From the NCBI RefSeq assembly GCF_040802235.1, contig NC_133156.1:27547343-27611342 (forward strand): a stretch of DNA of 64,000 nt. The letters run 5' to 3'. The position numbers were made by a program, and so were the translations under genes. Below the pieces are notes generated by a model. That model was not told where the DNA came from. It searched no databases and was given only the letters and a program-made list of their open reading frames with translations. The DNA comes from Manis javanica (Eukaryota; Chordata; Mammalia; Pholidota; Manidae). How positions within the stretch are numbered: position 1 is the stretch's first letter; each line of letters opens with the position of its first letter. Below, piece after piece: positions 1 to 9,751 of this stretch.

Positions 1-206
1 ACCTCAACTCTTGGGTATGTGGACTCCAGGGCAAGGCCCCCCTCAAGATTTCAGGAAGCTTCCCAGTCCAGGTGGCAGATTTCACAGGCTGGCCTGGAAC
101 TCACACCTGTTTGCCCAGGCCTGGGTCCAGCAGGCTGGAGTGGCCACAGTCTGGGACCAAGAAAGGATGGGATCTGAGGAAGGCATAAGGGCTGGGTCTA
201 CCTTAC
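1..206 (-). other. MYOZ3: MYOZ3 intron, 5' part
   Basis: Sequence just downstream (minus strand) of the MYOZ3 splice donor at 206/205. It starts GTAAGG on the minus strand. No exon-like or repeat-like sequence stands out in these 200 bases. Confidence 0.7.
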
Positions 207-268
207 CTGGTCCAGCAAGGTCCCCCATGGCAGCCATCACTGGCCCCTTCTGCTCCTTGGGGATCATC
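207..268 (-). CDS. MYOZ3: MYOZ3 first coding exon (calsarcin-3 / myozenin-3), partial gene
   Basis: Calsarcin-3 is a skeletal-muscle Z-disc protein that binds alpha-actinin, filamin C, telethonin and calcineurin. The exon encodes the N-terminus: start codon at 267-265 (AGGATGA context, A at -3), then MIPKEQKGPVMAAMGDLAGP, 20 codons plus one base. As I recall it, the human protein begins the same way up to GDL, then differs at two residues. The exon is short: the acceptor AG is at 270-269 after a pyrimidine-rich run, so the exon starts one base before the ATG. The donor is CAG|GTAAGG at 207/206. Ending in phase 1 with a G, it would continue with a GTN valine codon, as in the human protein. The remaining exons lie beyond the left edge. 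The gene follows SYNPO on the same strand. Confidence 0.88.
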
Positions 269-1976
269 CTGTGGAAGAGAGACTCCCCAAAATGGATGAG
301 GCTGCCTCCATTCCTCCCCAGACCTTCTCCCAGTCCCTGGTTCACCTAGCCCCAGCCATGGACAGCCTTGGCCCACTCCACGGTCTCCAGCAAGGGCTCT
401 CTAAGCTGGAAAGGCCTTCAGGGTCTCTTTCAGAGGAGACCAAGGTCCAGGGAGGGCAAGGGAGATGCTAGAGGTCAAACAGATCTGCTTCCAAGTGGCT
501 GGGGAAGCCCCCCCTTCAGGGGATGGTCCTGGGACATCGGGGCTCGGGGAGGTGGGAGTCTCAGACGACATCGTCTGGTGACTCAGGTGAGCTCTAATCA
601 GAGACATTAAAGTTGGAGGTTTAAGTTGGGGGAAAAGTGGGGTGGATGGTCAGGTGGGGCTCCTGGGGTCAGCAAGGCTGGTCCCCCTCTCAGGCCTCTA
701 GTACTTGATTCTGCGAGGCATGAGGGCACAGATGGGTCCAAGGAAGCTGAGACCCGGCACCCCTTCCCCATCCCCCAGCCCTCAGCTAACTAATATGGTG
801 CTCTCGCCTCCTTCACCCCTGCTCTGCTGCCTCCTCCCAGTTTGCATCTCACAGCTCTTTCTGGGAATCTTGGAAGAGGTTTGCCAGTAAAACGAGGTTC
901 AGAGCCCCAGAGAACCCTGCAGGCCCCAAGTCCATGCTCCCTGACTTGTCCCCAGGAGAGAAAGCAGAGCTCCCTGAGCCCCTGACAGACTGCCCACCCC
1001 CGTGCCCCTCTGCTCCACTTCCGGGCTTTCCTCCGCTCCTTTCTTTAGAAAACTGACCTGCCTCCCTCTGCACCCCCCACTTCCACCCAGCCCCAGGTCA
1101 GTGGGTTCTGAGCTGGGCAGCATGGAGTCTGATAAGTGACCCTGGCTTCCTCTGTAACTGTGAGTGAGTATCTCTCCAGCTCTGTGCCTCAATTCCCCCA
1201 AACCGAGGAGGTTAGGTTAGATCTTGGGACCCATGGATGGTCCTCACAGCAGCCACAACCCCCTAGAACTGTGTGCAAACGTAAGCATGTCTGTGGGCAC
1301 TTTGAGTAAGGGTCATGAGATGGTTAAGAATGCTCCCACTGTGACCACTCAAGGCCCCACAGCCCATGGATCTGTTACTTGAAAAATACTCCCCTTATAG
1401 AAATTCACAGACATTGGGACAGGTCCCTCATTTTATAGACAGGGACCCTGCTTCCCTCTACTGCCTGAAAAGCTAGAGTCCTGAGCAGAGCCATTATCTA
1501 TTGCCCACCTTGAATCCTAGTCACCCCTTCCCATTTAACCCACAAGAACACAGAGCTGAGCAACCCTCCCTTCCCCACCAGGATCCAGGCTTCTGTAAGG
1601 CCCCACACCCCTCAGACCCTCTGCAGGCCCTTCACCTGCTTGGTCTGGGGACTGGTTCATCTCCTTTGCCCACTCCCCACAGCAACTCGAGCTCCCCTAG
1701 GATCCTGATACCTGAGCAGGACCGGATGTCAGACCCTCAAGATTAACACCCCTGTTGGAAAGCAGAGTGGTCGGTGCCTGGGCAGACGGTCAGCAGTCAG
1801 CAAGCAAGGAGTGCCCTACAGCCAGCTCTGGCCTCAGCTGACAAGAATCGTTTCTGCCGTCTTGTGGCTCAGCCTTATTTCGGTCTGCAACAGGATCCAG
1901 GGACAGATGCTAAAAACACCGGGCCCCAGGGAAGACAGGTGCCCCGGCAGCAGGCCCTTGCAGACAGAGTGCTTGC

Positions 1977-2015
1977 ACACACACGCACGCACGCACCCAC
2001 ACACATACATATGCA
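1977..2015. repeat. Degenerate CA-rich simple repeat
   Basis: Interrupted (CA)n with ACGC and ACAT units. It is short and imperfect, so probably old or not expanding. Confidence 0.7.
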
Positions 2016-2379
2016 CACACCAAAGTCACCTGGAAGTGCTGGGAGTCAGTTGCCAGTGACTTGAACTTGTTAATTGTATCCGTGGTGCCTAGAATGGAGC
2101 CCGATAGGAACTCAACAGATCTTTGTTGAATGAATGGATGATGGATTATCCTTCAATATCTCTGTTTGACTTATTTATCCCTTCTTTCCTCTTTTCTTCT
2201 GCCTCCCTCCTTCTTTCCTTCTTCTCTCCCTCCTTCCACCTTCTCACATTCTCTGAGCATCTCTCTATGGACTGAGAATAAATAAGGCGGGGCTCTGTCC
2301 TCAAGGAGCTCAGCCAGGCCCTCATCAGACCCATAAACAGACTCTGTGAAGCATCATGGGAAATGCTCAGGAGCACCCC

Positions 2380-2900
2380 GGGGAGAGTGCCACTCACTCG
2401 GCCTGGGGGTGGGGTGGGGAAGGCTTCTCTTAGGAGGAGACATTTGAGCTGGGCCTTGAAGGCTGAGTGGGAGTTCACTGGGCAGAGAGAAGGCCAGAGC
2501 ATTGCAGGCAGAGGCCGCGTTTTGTGTAAGGATGTTAGGGGCTTGGCAAGTAGAGCGAGAATGGGGGATGGGGTGGAGCTGAGAGATGAGGCCAGACCGG
2601 TGGGCAAGGGCCAGTTAACAGCAGGCTCTTCAAAAGGAAAGTGTGCTTTATAAAGGGCTGTTGAAGAGTTTCAAGTGGTATAATTGTGTGGTCAGATTGG
2701 CATTTTCCAAAGATATCTCTGGCTACCATGTAGAAAATGTGTTGGAGGGGGCCAGACTCGACGTAGGAGGCTTTCTCTGTGATCAGGTGAGAGCTGGGGT
2801 TGGACTAAGGCAGTGACAGGGGCACGGAGAGAAGGAGAGGGGCTTGAGGGGTTTTGAGAGAATCACCAGACCCTGTTGAGAGACTGGATGAAGGAGGTGA
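2380..2900 (+). repeat. Ancient interspersed repeat, family not named
   Basis: Contains the phrase type 'gacatttgagctgggccttg' followed by purine-rich diverged sequence and 'tggtataattgtgtggtcag'. I know this pattern from old mammalian interspersed repeats. Related stretches occur at about 21750-21890 and 43860-44130. I cannot assign a Repbase family by eye. Confidence 0.5.
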
Positions 2901-3539
2901 GCTCTTGTGTCCAGCTTGAGTGACTGAGGAAGGTAACAGGGTGGGGTAGGGTGGGGCAGGGGCAGATGCGGAGTTCACTTTGGGATGAACTTGGTTTGAG
3001 GGGTCCAGGACTGGGCTCACAGGTAGGCAGGGGGATATTGCACTCAGGAGAAGTTCTGGCTGAAGATAAAGATTGGATCAGAGGCACACCAACCATTCCC
3101 AGGGACAGACAGGTGGGACCAGCAGGGATGCACTGGGTTCAGGATAGGGACCCCATGTATCTGTGTGCAGGGACAGACTGCCCAAGGGCATATTTCTGAT
3201 CCTCTTAGAAGAAGAAGCTCTGCTTCCTGCCCCCCGGGCCCCTCTGCCCAGCCTCTGCTGGGCCTGAGTTTCTAGAGAGGAAGGTAAGGCATGTTCCTAG
3301 GGCAGGCTAGCCTCATCTGGTAGTAGAGCCACAATCCCCCTCTCTGGGCAAAGAATGCCCCTTCAGGACAGAAGCACTCCTGATGGTTTGAGTCTTGAGC
3401 TCACTAGGGTGGCCTAGACTCAGATGGAGCCCTGCCCTGCCATGAGGAAGCAGCCCGAGCTCTGGGCTCCGACCCAGCCTCGTCCTGCCCTTTCCAGTGA
3501 CAGTGCCCTGTGGCTAGGGCTGAGCAATGCTACCCTAAG

Positions 3540-3662
3540 ACCTCACCTAGCCTAGCTCACTCATTATACAGATAGGGAAGCTGAGGCCTGGGGAAGGAGT
3601 AGGCTTCCCCAGGGTCACCCAGTGAGCAGAAGATAGGACTAGGACTCCAACCCAGGGACATG
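3540..3662 (-). repeat. MIR SINE fragment
   Basis: Matches the reverse-complement MIR core: a cattatacagatagggaag-type phrase, then gaggcctgggg, then the tcacccagtgagcag equivalent of 'tcacacagctagtaag'. Diverged and partial. It lies just beyond the SYNPO poly(A) region. Confidence 0.7.
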
Positions 3663-3851
3663 GGCTGTGGCCCAGAGTTTTCCTATTGTTGGCCATCTCA
3701 CCTCACAGTTACCACTTCCCCAGTTCCCATCTCAAGTGTATCAAACAATCTCATTCACCTAGAGTCCTGTGGATTGTTCCATGGCTGGGGACAGAGGAAG
3801 GGCTTTAGATGAGTTGAAAATGACACAGGAGGCAAAAGGGTGCAGGAAGCA

Positions 3852-3857
3852 TTTATT
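3852..3857 (-). terminator. SYNPO: Poly(A) signal AATAAA, probable SYNPO 3' end
   Basis: TTTATT on the plus strand, so AATAAA on the minus strand. About 15 bases downstream (minus strand) lies a CA, followed by a T/GT-rich stretch, the usual layout of a cleavage site. It is the last good signal before the MYOZ3 region. Confidence 0.6.
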
Positions 3858-4250
3858 GACGACAAAAGCTGAATTCTACAGGAGCAAGAGGCAGGAGTAA
3901 AGCAATCTCTAGTGGGTTAGAGGAAAGGATTGGGGAAGAAGGCAGTGAGAGGGAGACAACAGTCAGACAGAACTGCAGCTTTGAAAAGCTACCTCCTGCT
4001 GGCTCTTTGAGGAAATGCAGGGAGAAGTGGATTTTCTATGCCATTGCATGAGCCAGTGGCCTGAGGGTATCTCTTCTCTGAAAGAAGCCCTTAACCCCAG
4101 TCTCCCATGCTACAAGGGACCCTGAAGCAGATAGGGCCTTCAGTCAATTGGTCACTTATCACTGACTAGGCAAGAGCATCCTCTCATCTTCCTGCCAACG
4201 GGGCCTGTGTTCCCAGTCCTTAGGCCCTAGGGACCCTCTGGTATCACTTC

Positions 4251-4256
4251 TTTATT
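4251..4256 (-). terminator. SYNPO: Second AATAAA hexamer in SYNPO 3'UTR
   Basis: Canonical hexamer on the minus strand inside the 3'UTR. The sequence after it is not T/GT-rich, so it is a weaker candidate than 3857-3852 and would give a 3'UTR of roughly 2.05 kb. Confidence 0.3.
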
Positions 4257-4502
4257 CCAAAGTGCCCACCCCCACCCTCTCTCCCATCCTGACCCCAGCT
4301 TTCCCTGGCATCACTTAGGGCTTCCAGGTGTAACACCACCCTGATGTTAGGCCGGTAAGTCTACCCCTAATCCAAAATTATACTTTGTTCCCTCACTGCT
4401 AACAACATCCTGATATCCTTTCACCCACATACCTTTGATCCTCAGCCAATTCCAACCCCCTAAACTCCACTCCGCTTAGCATACTGAAGCTGATACTCTG
4501 AA

Positions 4503-4516
4503 CCTCTAGAGGGCAC
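4503..4516 (+). promoter_or_regulatory. CTCF-like core motif
   Basis: CCTCTAGAGGGCAC fits the CTCF core (CCASYAGRKGGCRS) at 13 of 14 positions; the third base is T instead of A. It lies between the SYNPO coding region and MYOZ3, where a boundary element would make sense. Sequence match only. Confidence 0.3.
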
Positions 4517-4914
4517 CAGCAGCCAACGCTGGAAGCTATATAGAACTCAGCCACGTTTGTCACCATGTCTCTCCTGGGGACTGGAATCAGAGCCACCAAG
4601 GTTTAAGGGACAGGCTAAGGACTGCAGCAAGGCTCCCCAAGGGCACTAGGGACTAGGCACTGGCTAGACCTGAGTGCAATGGGGAAGACAGGGGCAGAAC
4701 TGTGCCCACTCACTTGGGCCTGATAGGGATGTTGCCCTGCAGCAACTGAAACTAAGGAGGGGGTACTTCGCAAGGAACTAGAAACACAGGCAGACTCTGG
4801 TCTAACCCCTCACTCACCCACCCAAACTCATCTGCCCTTGCGTTCTGCCCAGCCAATCCACTACTACTTTTCCTCCCTTCTTAATCCATAGGATGCATTT
4901 CAGGACCAAAAGAG

Positions 4915-4950
4915 CCCTCAGAAGTCATCTGACCCTCAGAAGTCATCTGA
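4915..4950. repeat. 18-bp perfect tandem duplication
   Basis: CCCTCAGAAGTCATCTGA occurs twice head to tail, 4915-4932 and 4933-4950, with no mismatch. It lies in the predicted SYNPO 3'UTR. Confidence 0.95.
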
Positions 4951-5636
4951 GCCAATCCATTCCCTACTAGAATCTCCTCTATGCATCCTGGCCACTGCTT
5001 GCATACCTCCCATAATGAGGCCTCCCTCTTTCCAAATGGGCAACCTCAACCTCAGGGCAATCAGGTAAAACCATAGACAACACATAGCTCCATATCAGCT
5101 CTTCTTTCCCCAGTTCAGCTTTGAGACTGGAACCTGCCATGAAAGGGCTCAGAAGAGAAGAAGGGTTGGAGGCAGTGATAACATTCCTGAAGGCCCAAGT
5201 ACTGGGCCTGGGGTGGGAAACCACTGCCTTACAGCTCTCTTCTTTGGCTACAGATAGGACACCTTGGACACTCTGAGCTGGGGTGGAGAAGAGCATGAGA
5301 GGGATCTGGGAGGAGGAATCTTCCCACTTCTTTTCTCCACAGGGGCCAGCGGGCACCTTGAGGTGGCCTGGGAGACCTCTCTAAAGGTCACTGTGGTAAA
5401 AATAGAGCTTGTCTGGGAAGGGATGGAAAACAGCTGTTCCTGCCTGGGACTTGGTGCCAAGGAGGCGGATGGTCAAGCCAGCCTGGACGGGGAACTTAGG
5501 ATCTTCTAAACACACCCCTGTTTGTCAGACTCCAGAGAGCTGAGCCAGGAAGGGAGGGAGGAGAAGTAGAGGAGTATGGAACTCTGGACTGCAGCAAATC
5601 TCAGGGTCCATATAGGCGACACCCTGCCTCTGCCAC

Positions 5637-6115
<479 letters not shown>

Positions 6116-6300
6116 CAGCTGAATGATAAGAGTAAGAGCTAGAACCCACCGCAAGCCCAGACGCCCCTCCTCTGACCCTTTATCCCTGGGGCTGGTCACA
6201 CAGCACGGGATGTGTGTGGTGCTGGGGTCTCCCGAACCCGCTGACTCCTCTTCCGGCTCTGCCCTCCGGGGGTGGGGATGGAATACGGGCGGGAGAGGCT

Positions 6301-6861
6301 TTAGGTGCAGGAGGCCTCGGCGGGGAGGCTGCCACGCTTGAGCCTCAGGCTGCCGTTCCACCCGCGGGGGCAGATGTTGTACCCAAGGATGCCGGGCGAT
6401 TTAGCCCCGGAGTCCTCGGAGTCAAGGGACACGTCGGAGTCTGTAGGCGAGCGGCGGGAGGGGAAGGGCCGGGGCGGCGCAGGCAGCGGGCTCCGTGGGC
6501 TGGCGCAAGGCGAGGGCCCAGCCGGCAGCGGGCTCCGCGAGATCGGGGCAAACGAGGCCCCGGGAACCGCGGCCGGGCCGGGGCGGGCGGGCAGCGGCGA
6601 GCGCATGCGCGGTGGCGGCGGCGGCGGAGGGGCCGCGGTGGGCGGGGAGAAGGGCCGCCGGCTCTCGGCACCAGCCGGCCGCGGGGAGACGCCTTTGCGC
6701 CGGGCCGCGTTGATGATGTTTCGCGCCAGGAGCGCCTGCAGCTGGCGGCTGGGGGGCCGTGCCTCGGTCTCAGGCCTCAGCGGGGATACCGAACGTTCGC
6801 TCCACGAAGGGGACATGGGCGGCGGCGGCGGCGGCGGCGGCAGCGGCGGGGGGCTGCTCAT
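6301..6861 (-). CDS. SYNPO: Possible Synpo-T reading frame (C-terminal-only isoform)
   Basis: An in-frame ATG at 6861-6859 opens 186 codons identical to the end of the long isoform. The family has a short T form of about 181 residues, known from synaptopodin-deficient mice, attributed to a promoter in the intron before this exon. The start here falls just before the first polyproline run (MSSPPPL). Length and position match. That a promoter exists upstream in this species (minus strand, in the intron above 6980) is inference; the nearby sequence is CpG-rich, which is compatible. Confidence 0.5.
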   Translation of the reverse strand: MSSPPPLPPPPPPPPMSPSWSERSVSPLRPETEARPPSRQLQALLARNIINAARRKGVSPRPAGAESRRPFSPPTAAPPPPPPPRMRSPLPARPGPAAVPGASFAPISRSPLPAGPSPCASPRSPLPAPPRPFPSRRSPTDSDVSLDSEDSGAKSPGILGYNICPRGWNGSLRLKRGSLPAEASCT

Positions 6862-6978
6862 GCTGCTCCCGCGGCCCGGCTCCCACGGCCCCAGGCTCAC
6901 CCAGCCGTCCAGGCTGCTGGGGGGCCGGGACGCACCCGGCGTCCAGGGCGGGGAGGTGGGCAGGCTCTCCCGGCGGTC
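6301..6978 (-). CDS. SYNPO: SYNPO coding exon 3: C-terminus of the long isoform
   Basis: Encodes the 225-residue C-terminal part specific to synaptopodin-long, from DRRESLP to RGSLPAEASCT, stop TAA at 6303-6301. The acceptor AG is at 6980-6979 after ctttctgctctctcccc. Phase 0 joins it to codon Q (11796-11794) of the central exon. The protein is basic and very rich in proline and serine. It has two polyproline runs (eight prolines at 6817-6840, seven at 6610-6630), which are possible SH3, EVH1 or profilin ligands, and an acidic TDSDVSLDSEDSGAKSPGI stretch. This matches the human long form as I remember it, with shorter proline runs. The exon lies in a CpG-rich block. The last residues SLRLKRGSLPAEASCT are highly conserved to my knowledge. 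Confidence 0.93.
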   Translation of the reverse strand, partial: DRRESLPTSPPWTPGASRPPSSLDGWVSLGPWEPGRGSSMSSPPPLPPPPPPPPMSPSWSERSVSPLRPETEARPPSRQLQALLARNIINAARRKGVSPRPAGAESRRPFSPPTAAPPPPPPPRMRSPLPARPGPAAVPGASFAPISRSPLPAGPSPCASPRSPLPAPPRPFPSRRSPTDSDVSLDSEDSGAKSPGILGYNICPRGWNGSLRLKRGSLPAEASCT

Positions 6979-7100
6979 CTGGGGAGAGAGCAGAAAGGGT
7001 GGGAGCACGCATTAGTGTTACGGTCCTCGGTACCAGCTTCGGAAGGAGCCGAGTCTGACTTGTCCATCGTACAGAATCGGGCGGCCAGCGACAAAGTCGG
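6380..7100. promoter_or_regulatory. SYNPO: CpG island over SYNPO last exon
   Basis: High G+C with many CpG dinucleotides across the exon and about 100 bases of the intron upstream of it. Exonic CpG islands can simply reflect proline/arginine/alanine codons, but this one could also serve the Synpo-T transcript. Confidence 0.6.
6818..6841. repeat. SYNPO: (GGC)8 coding microsatellite
   Basis: Eight perfect GGC units on the plus strand, read on the minus strand as proline codons of the first polyproline run. Such a pure trinucleotide tract may vary in length between individuals. Confidence 0.9.
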
Positions 7101-7198
7101 GTAATGCCTGAGTAAGACGCAGGTGCCCTGACTCTCAGCCTGGATTCTTTGAAAAAGCCTAGGCCGCCAGCCCCATGCGCTTACCGGAAAGGCAGATG

Positions 7199-7398
7199 AC
7201 TAGTGGTTAAGAATACTCGCTTTGGACCCCTTTACTAACTAAATGAACTTGAGCAACAGAAGCCTCTGGGCTACAGTTTCCTCCTCTGTAAAACGGTACT
7301 CCTATCAGCGTATGTATAAGGGTTTTTGTGAGGATCAAATGAGATAACTCATGTAAAAGAATATTGCAATGTACTGGAAAAGAGTAAGTGCTAATAGA
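7199..7398 (+). repeat. MIR SINE
   Basis: Follows the MIR consensus from 'agtggttaagaat' through 'cctcctctgtaaaacgg' and 'gaggatcaaatgagataa' to 'agtaagtgctaatag'. Nearly full length, diverged, plus strand. Confidence 0.85.
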
Positions 7399-8010
7399 TC
7401 TAAGTTACACGCAGATGGAACTAACCAAAGTGGTTCCCTGTTAGGAAGTGGGGTGAACAGTTTAGGGCACACAGCCATTAGGGTAGGAATTAGCCTTTTA
7501 ATGTTTACTTTCTATATAGTTTAGGTTTTGGAGCCATATGGATGTATTATGTATTGAAAAATTAAAAACACAAATGCTGATAATTATTATTAAGGTTGGA
7601 CTTAGGGAGAGGCCCTTTACCATGTTGCCATGCTCATGTCCTAATATTTCCTTGGATTTCTTGGGCAGAGAGGAAGTGCCCACTCAGGTGGAAACACGAA
7701 AGGAAGTTGGATCATTCCTCCCCAGGCAGCATACTCCCTTCACTGGACTTCTTGACATCGTGGGATGGGGAGTGTGGATTCAATGAGGCCAAGTTGGTAA
7801 ACGTCTTGGAAGTTATGAAGCACTGCTCTGCTATAAGCTACCATAGCTGTTCCCTAACTCTTCAGGGACTTCACAAGTTTCAGTCTCATCCTTTATTTCT
7901 CATTAGATCCTCACAACAGACTGGTGAGGTAGCTGGCATTATCACACCCATTTTACAATGATGAAAATTAAGTTCAGAGGTAACTGTCTGTGTTCTGCCC
8001 CACCAGGAAA

Positions 8011-8013
<3 letters not shown>

Positions 8014-8043
<30 letters not shown>
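8014..8043. repeat. (GT)15 microsatellite
   Basis: Thirty bases of perfect GT repeat in a SYNPO intron. Confidence 0.95.
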
Positions 8044-8044
<1 letters not shown>

Positions 8045-9751
8045 TATCTGCTGCTCAAAGGCCACAACATGCTTAAGCAGTTTAAACTAGTTTGAAAGTA
8101 CAGGGCTTGGGAATCCATGCCCAGCATGTTATCTGCTAAACCATCCTGTTCGTCTGATCGGAGTCCAGCAAGAAACCAGGCCACCCAGTCTTCCATCCAA
8201 TCCAAGTTCACCAGCAGCCATCCCTCAGAGTCCAGAATTGGTCAGTCTACTCAGTGTCTCCTACCCAGTCAAAATCTAGAACCACTCATCAGATCCATTT
8301 TCTCATCCAATCACCAATCAGTCATAGGCAAGCCTCTCATCCCACCAGAATCTAATTTCTCCCAATCAAAAGGAAGCAATAGACACAAAGTATATGCTTC
8401 TTTCAAACAATGCAGCAGCTGCTAAATGAGCCCTGCCACAGAAGTGGAACCCTTTAACCTAAAAAGTAGGGTTGTATAGCAGTCTGAACAGATTTTCCAT
8501 GGGATGATGGAGTGACCCTTCAGGACCTTCTGGAGACATCCACAGCCCCAATCTTCAAGTAGGAAAGTTAAAGCCCAGTGTGGTGGGAGCCACCCCTTTG
8601 ACTCCCAGGGTCAGAGTTGTGTGTATGTGAGCCAGAGGCACTGGACACTGCTCTGGGAGACATCTCAGGAAGCTTTCAGTCAGCCTGTCTGCAGAAAATG
8701 AGGCCAAGACTTCATGATCCAAGCCTGTCAACAGCACTCAGCCAGGAGGGGCTGTGCTAACTGAAATTGCTAAGGGTGTCTCTGCCTTTGGTGCCGCAAG
8801 AGGAAGGCAGGCTAGGGCCAGCAGGTGGAAGGAGTAGCACAATTTACTTCTGAAGCCTGGGTTGGATTGTTGTGGGCAGCTCCTCATCATTTGGAGGTGA
8901 GCCAAGAGCCTGACCTCATTGGAACTGCCATGTCTGGGTACTGAATCAGTGTGTGCAGGGAGGGGAGGTGGAGTGCACAATACTAAAAGGCTGCTGTCAC
9001 TTTCTGACAAAGATCTCCTTGGAAATGCACATGGGTATAAATCCAGAAAGCAGCATCCCCTTAAGCCCCAGCACCTCTCAAAACAGGGCATGTGTGTGGG
9101 GTGAAGGCATGAGCACAGCAGAGTCAGACAAGAACTACCAGAGACCACTCTTAGACTGCCTTCTGCAAAAAGGGAAACTAAGGCCCAGAGGTGGGAAGGG
9201 GTTGTATGAGGTTACACACACAGTCAGGTGCAGATCTGGGACTAGAACCCAGTTCAGACTTTTGATAGCAAGTTGTTCCTCCCCACCAGTGGCAGAAACT
9301 CCGCGTTTTCAGGAGCCAGGCAGTAACGAATGTGGGAAACAGCCAGATTTAGATAATAAGCAGAGGGGAAGCAGGGAGCTCGGCTTGCCATTTCAGTTCC
9401 ACTTTGAAGATCTCAAACAAGCATAGACCACAGGGGGCTATGGATCTCCACATGCTCTACAGCCTTTTTGGCCAAACTCGGAAGGAAGGAGAAAACAGAA
9501 CTTGATTTCCACAGGATTCTGGCTCCCTACATGCTAACCAGGGAAGAGAGAAGGCAGCCCTCACTTCCACACGAGCACACGTCTGAACCCATGGCAGATT
9601 CAGAGACACAGCTGATCCAGGCAGCATGTGGAGACACAACAGCACATTCGCACCAGGAGCTGAGCAGTCTGGTCCCCTTCTCAGGCCAGAATCAGGGAGG
9701 GAGAGGGCCCTGACCAGCAGCCGGGGAGCGCGGAAGAAAGAAAGAAGCAAG

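Larger units (their letters stand above)
269..3837. other. SYNPO-MYOZ3 interval with MYOZ3 5' region; no coding exon seen
   Basis: This region lies between the probable SYNPO poly(A) site and the MYOZ3 start exon. It should contain MYOZ3's promoter and its noncoding first exon, but I could not place either with confidence. Visible contents are old MIR-type fragments (for example about 1380-1440 and 3540-3662), a degenerate CA tract near 1977-2015, a pyrimidine-rich stretch near 2160-2245, and a fossil interspersed repeat at about 2380-2900. The open frames here have no similarity I recognise. Confidence 0.6.
6979..9750 (-). other. SYNPO: SYNPO intron before the last exon
   Basis: Long-isoform intron sequence between the short-form 3'UTR and the acceptor at 6980. 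It contains a MIR at 7199-7398, a MIR-like 3' piece at about 7880-7980, and a (GT)15 at 8014-8043. Open frames in 8117-9426 have no recognisable similarity. Nothing else stands out. Confidence 0.7.

Noticed and set aside
1431-1437. TATAAAA on the minus strand as a MYOZ3 TATA box
   Set aside because: The motif lies inside MIR-like text ('ctcattttatagacagg'), so it is better explained by the repeat, and no exon follows at the right place.
6214-7104. 296-codon and 236-codon plus-strand frames over the CpG island
   Set aside because: Antisense shadows of SYNPO's last exon; GC-rich DNA lacks stop codons, and the minus-strand frame is the known protein.
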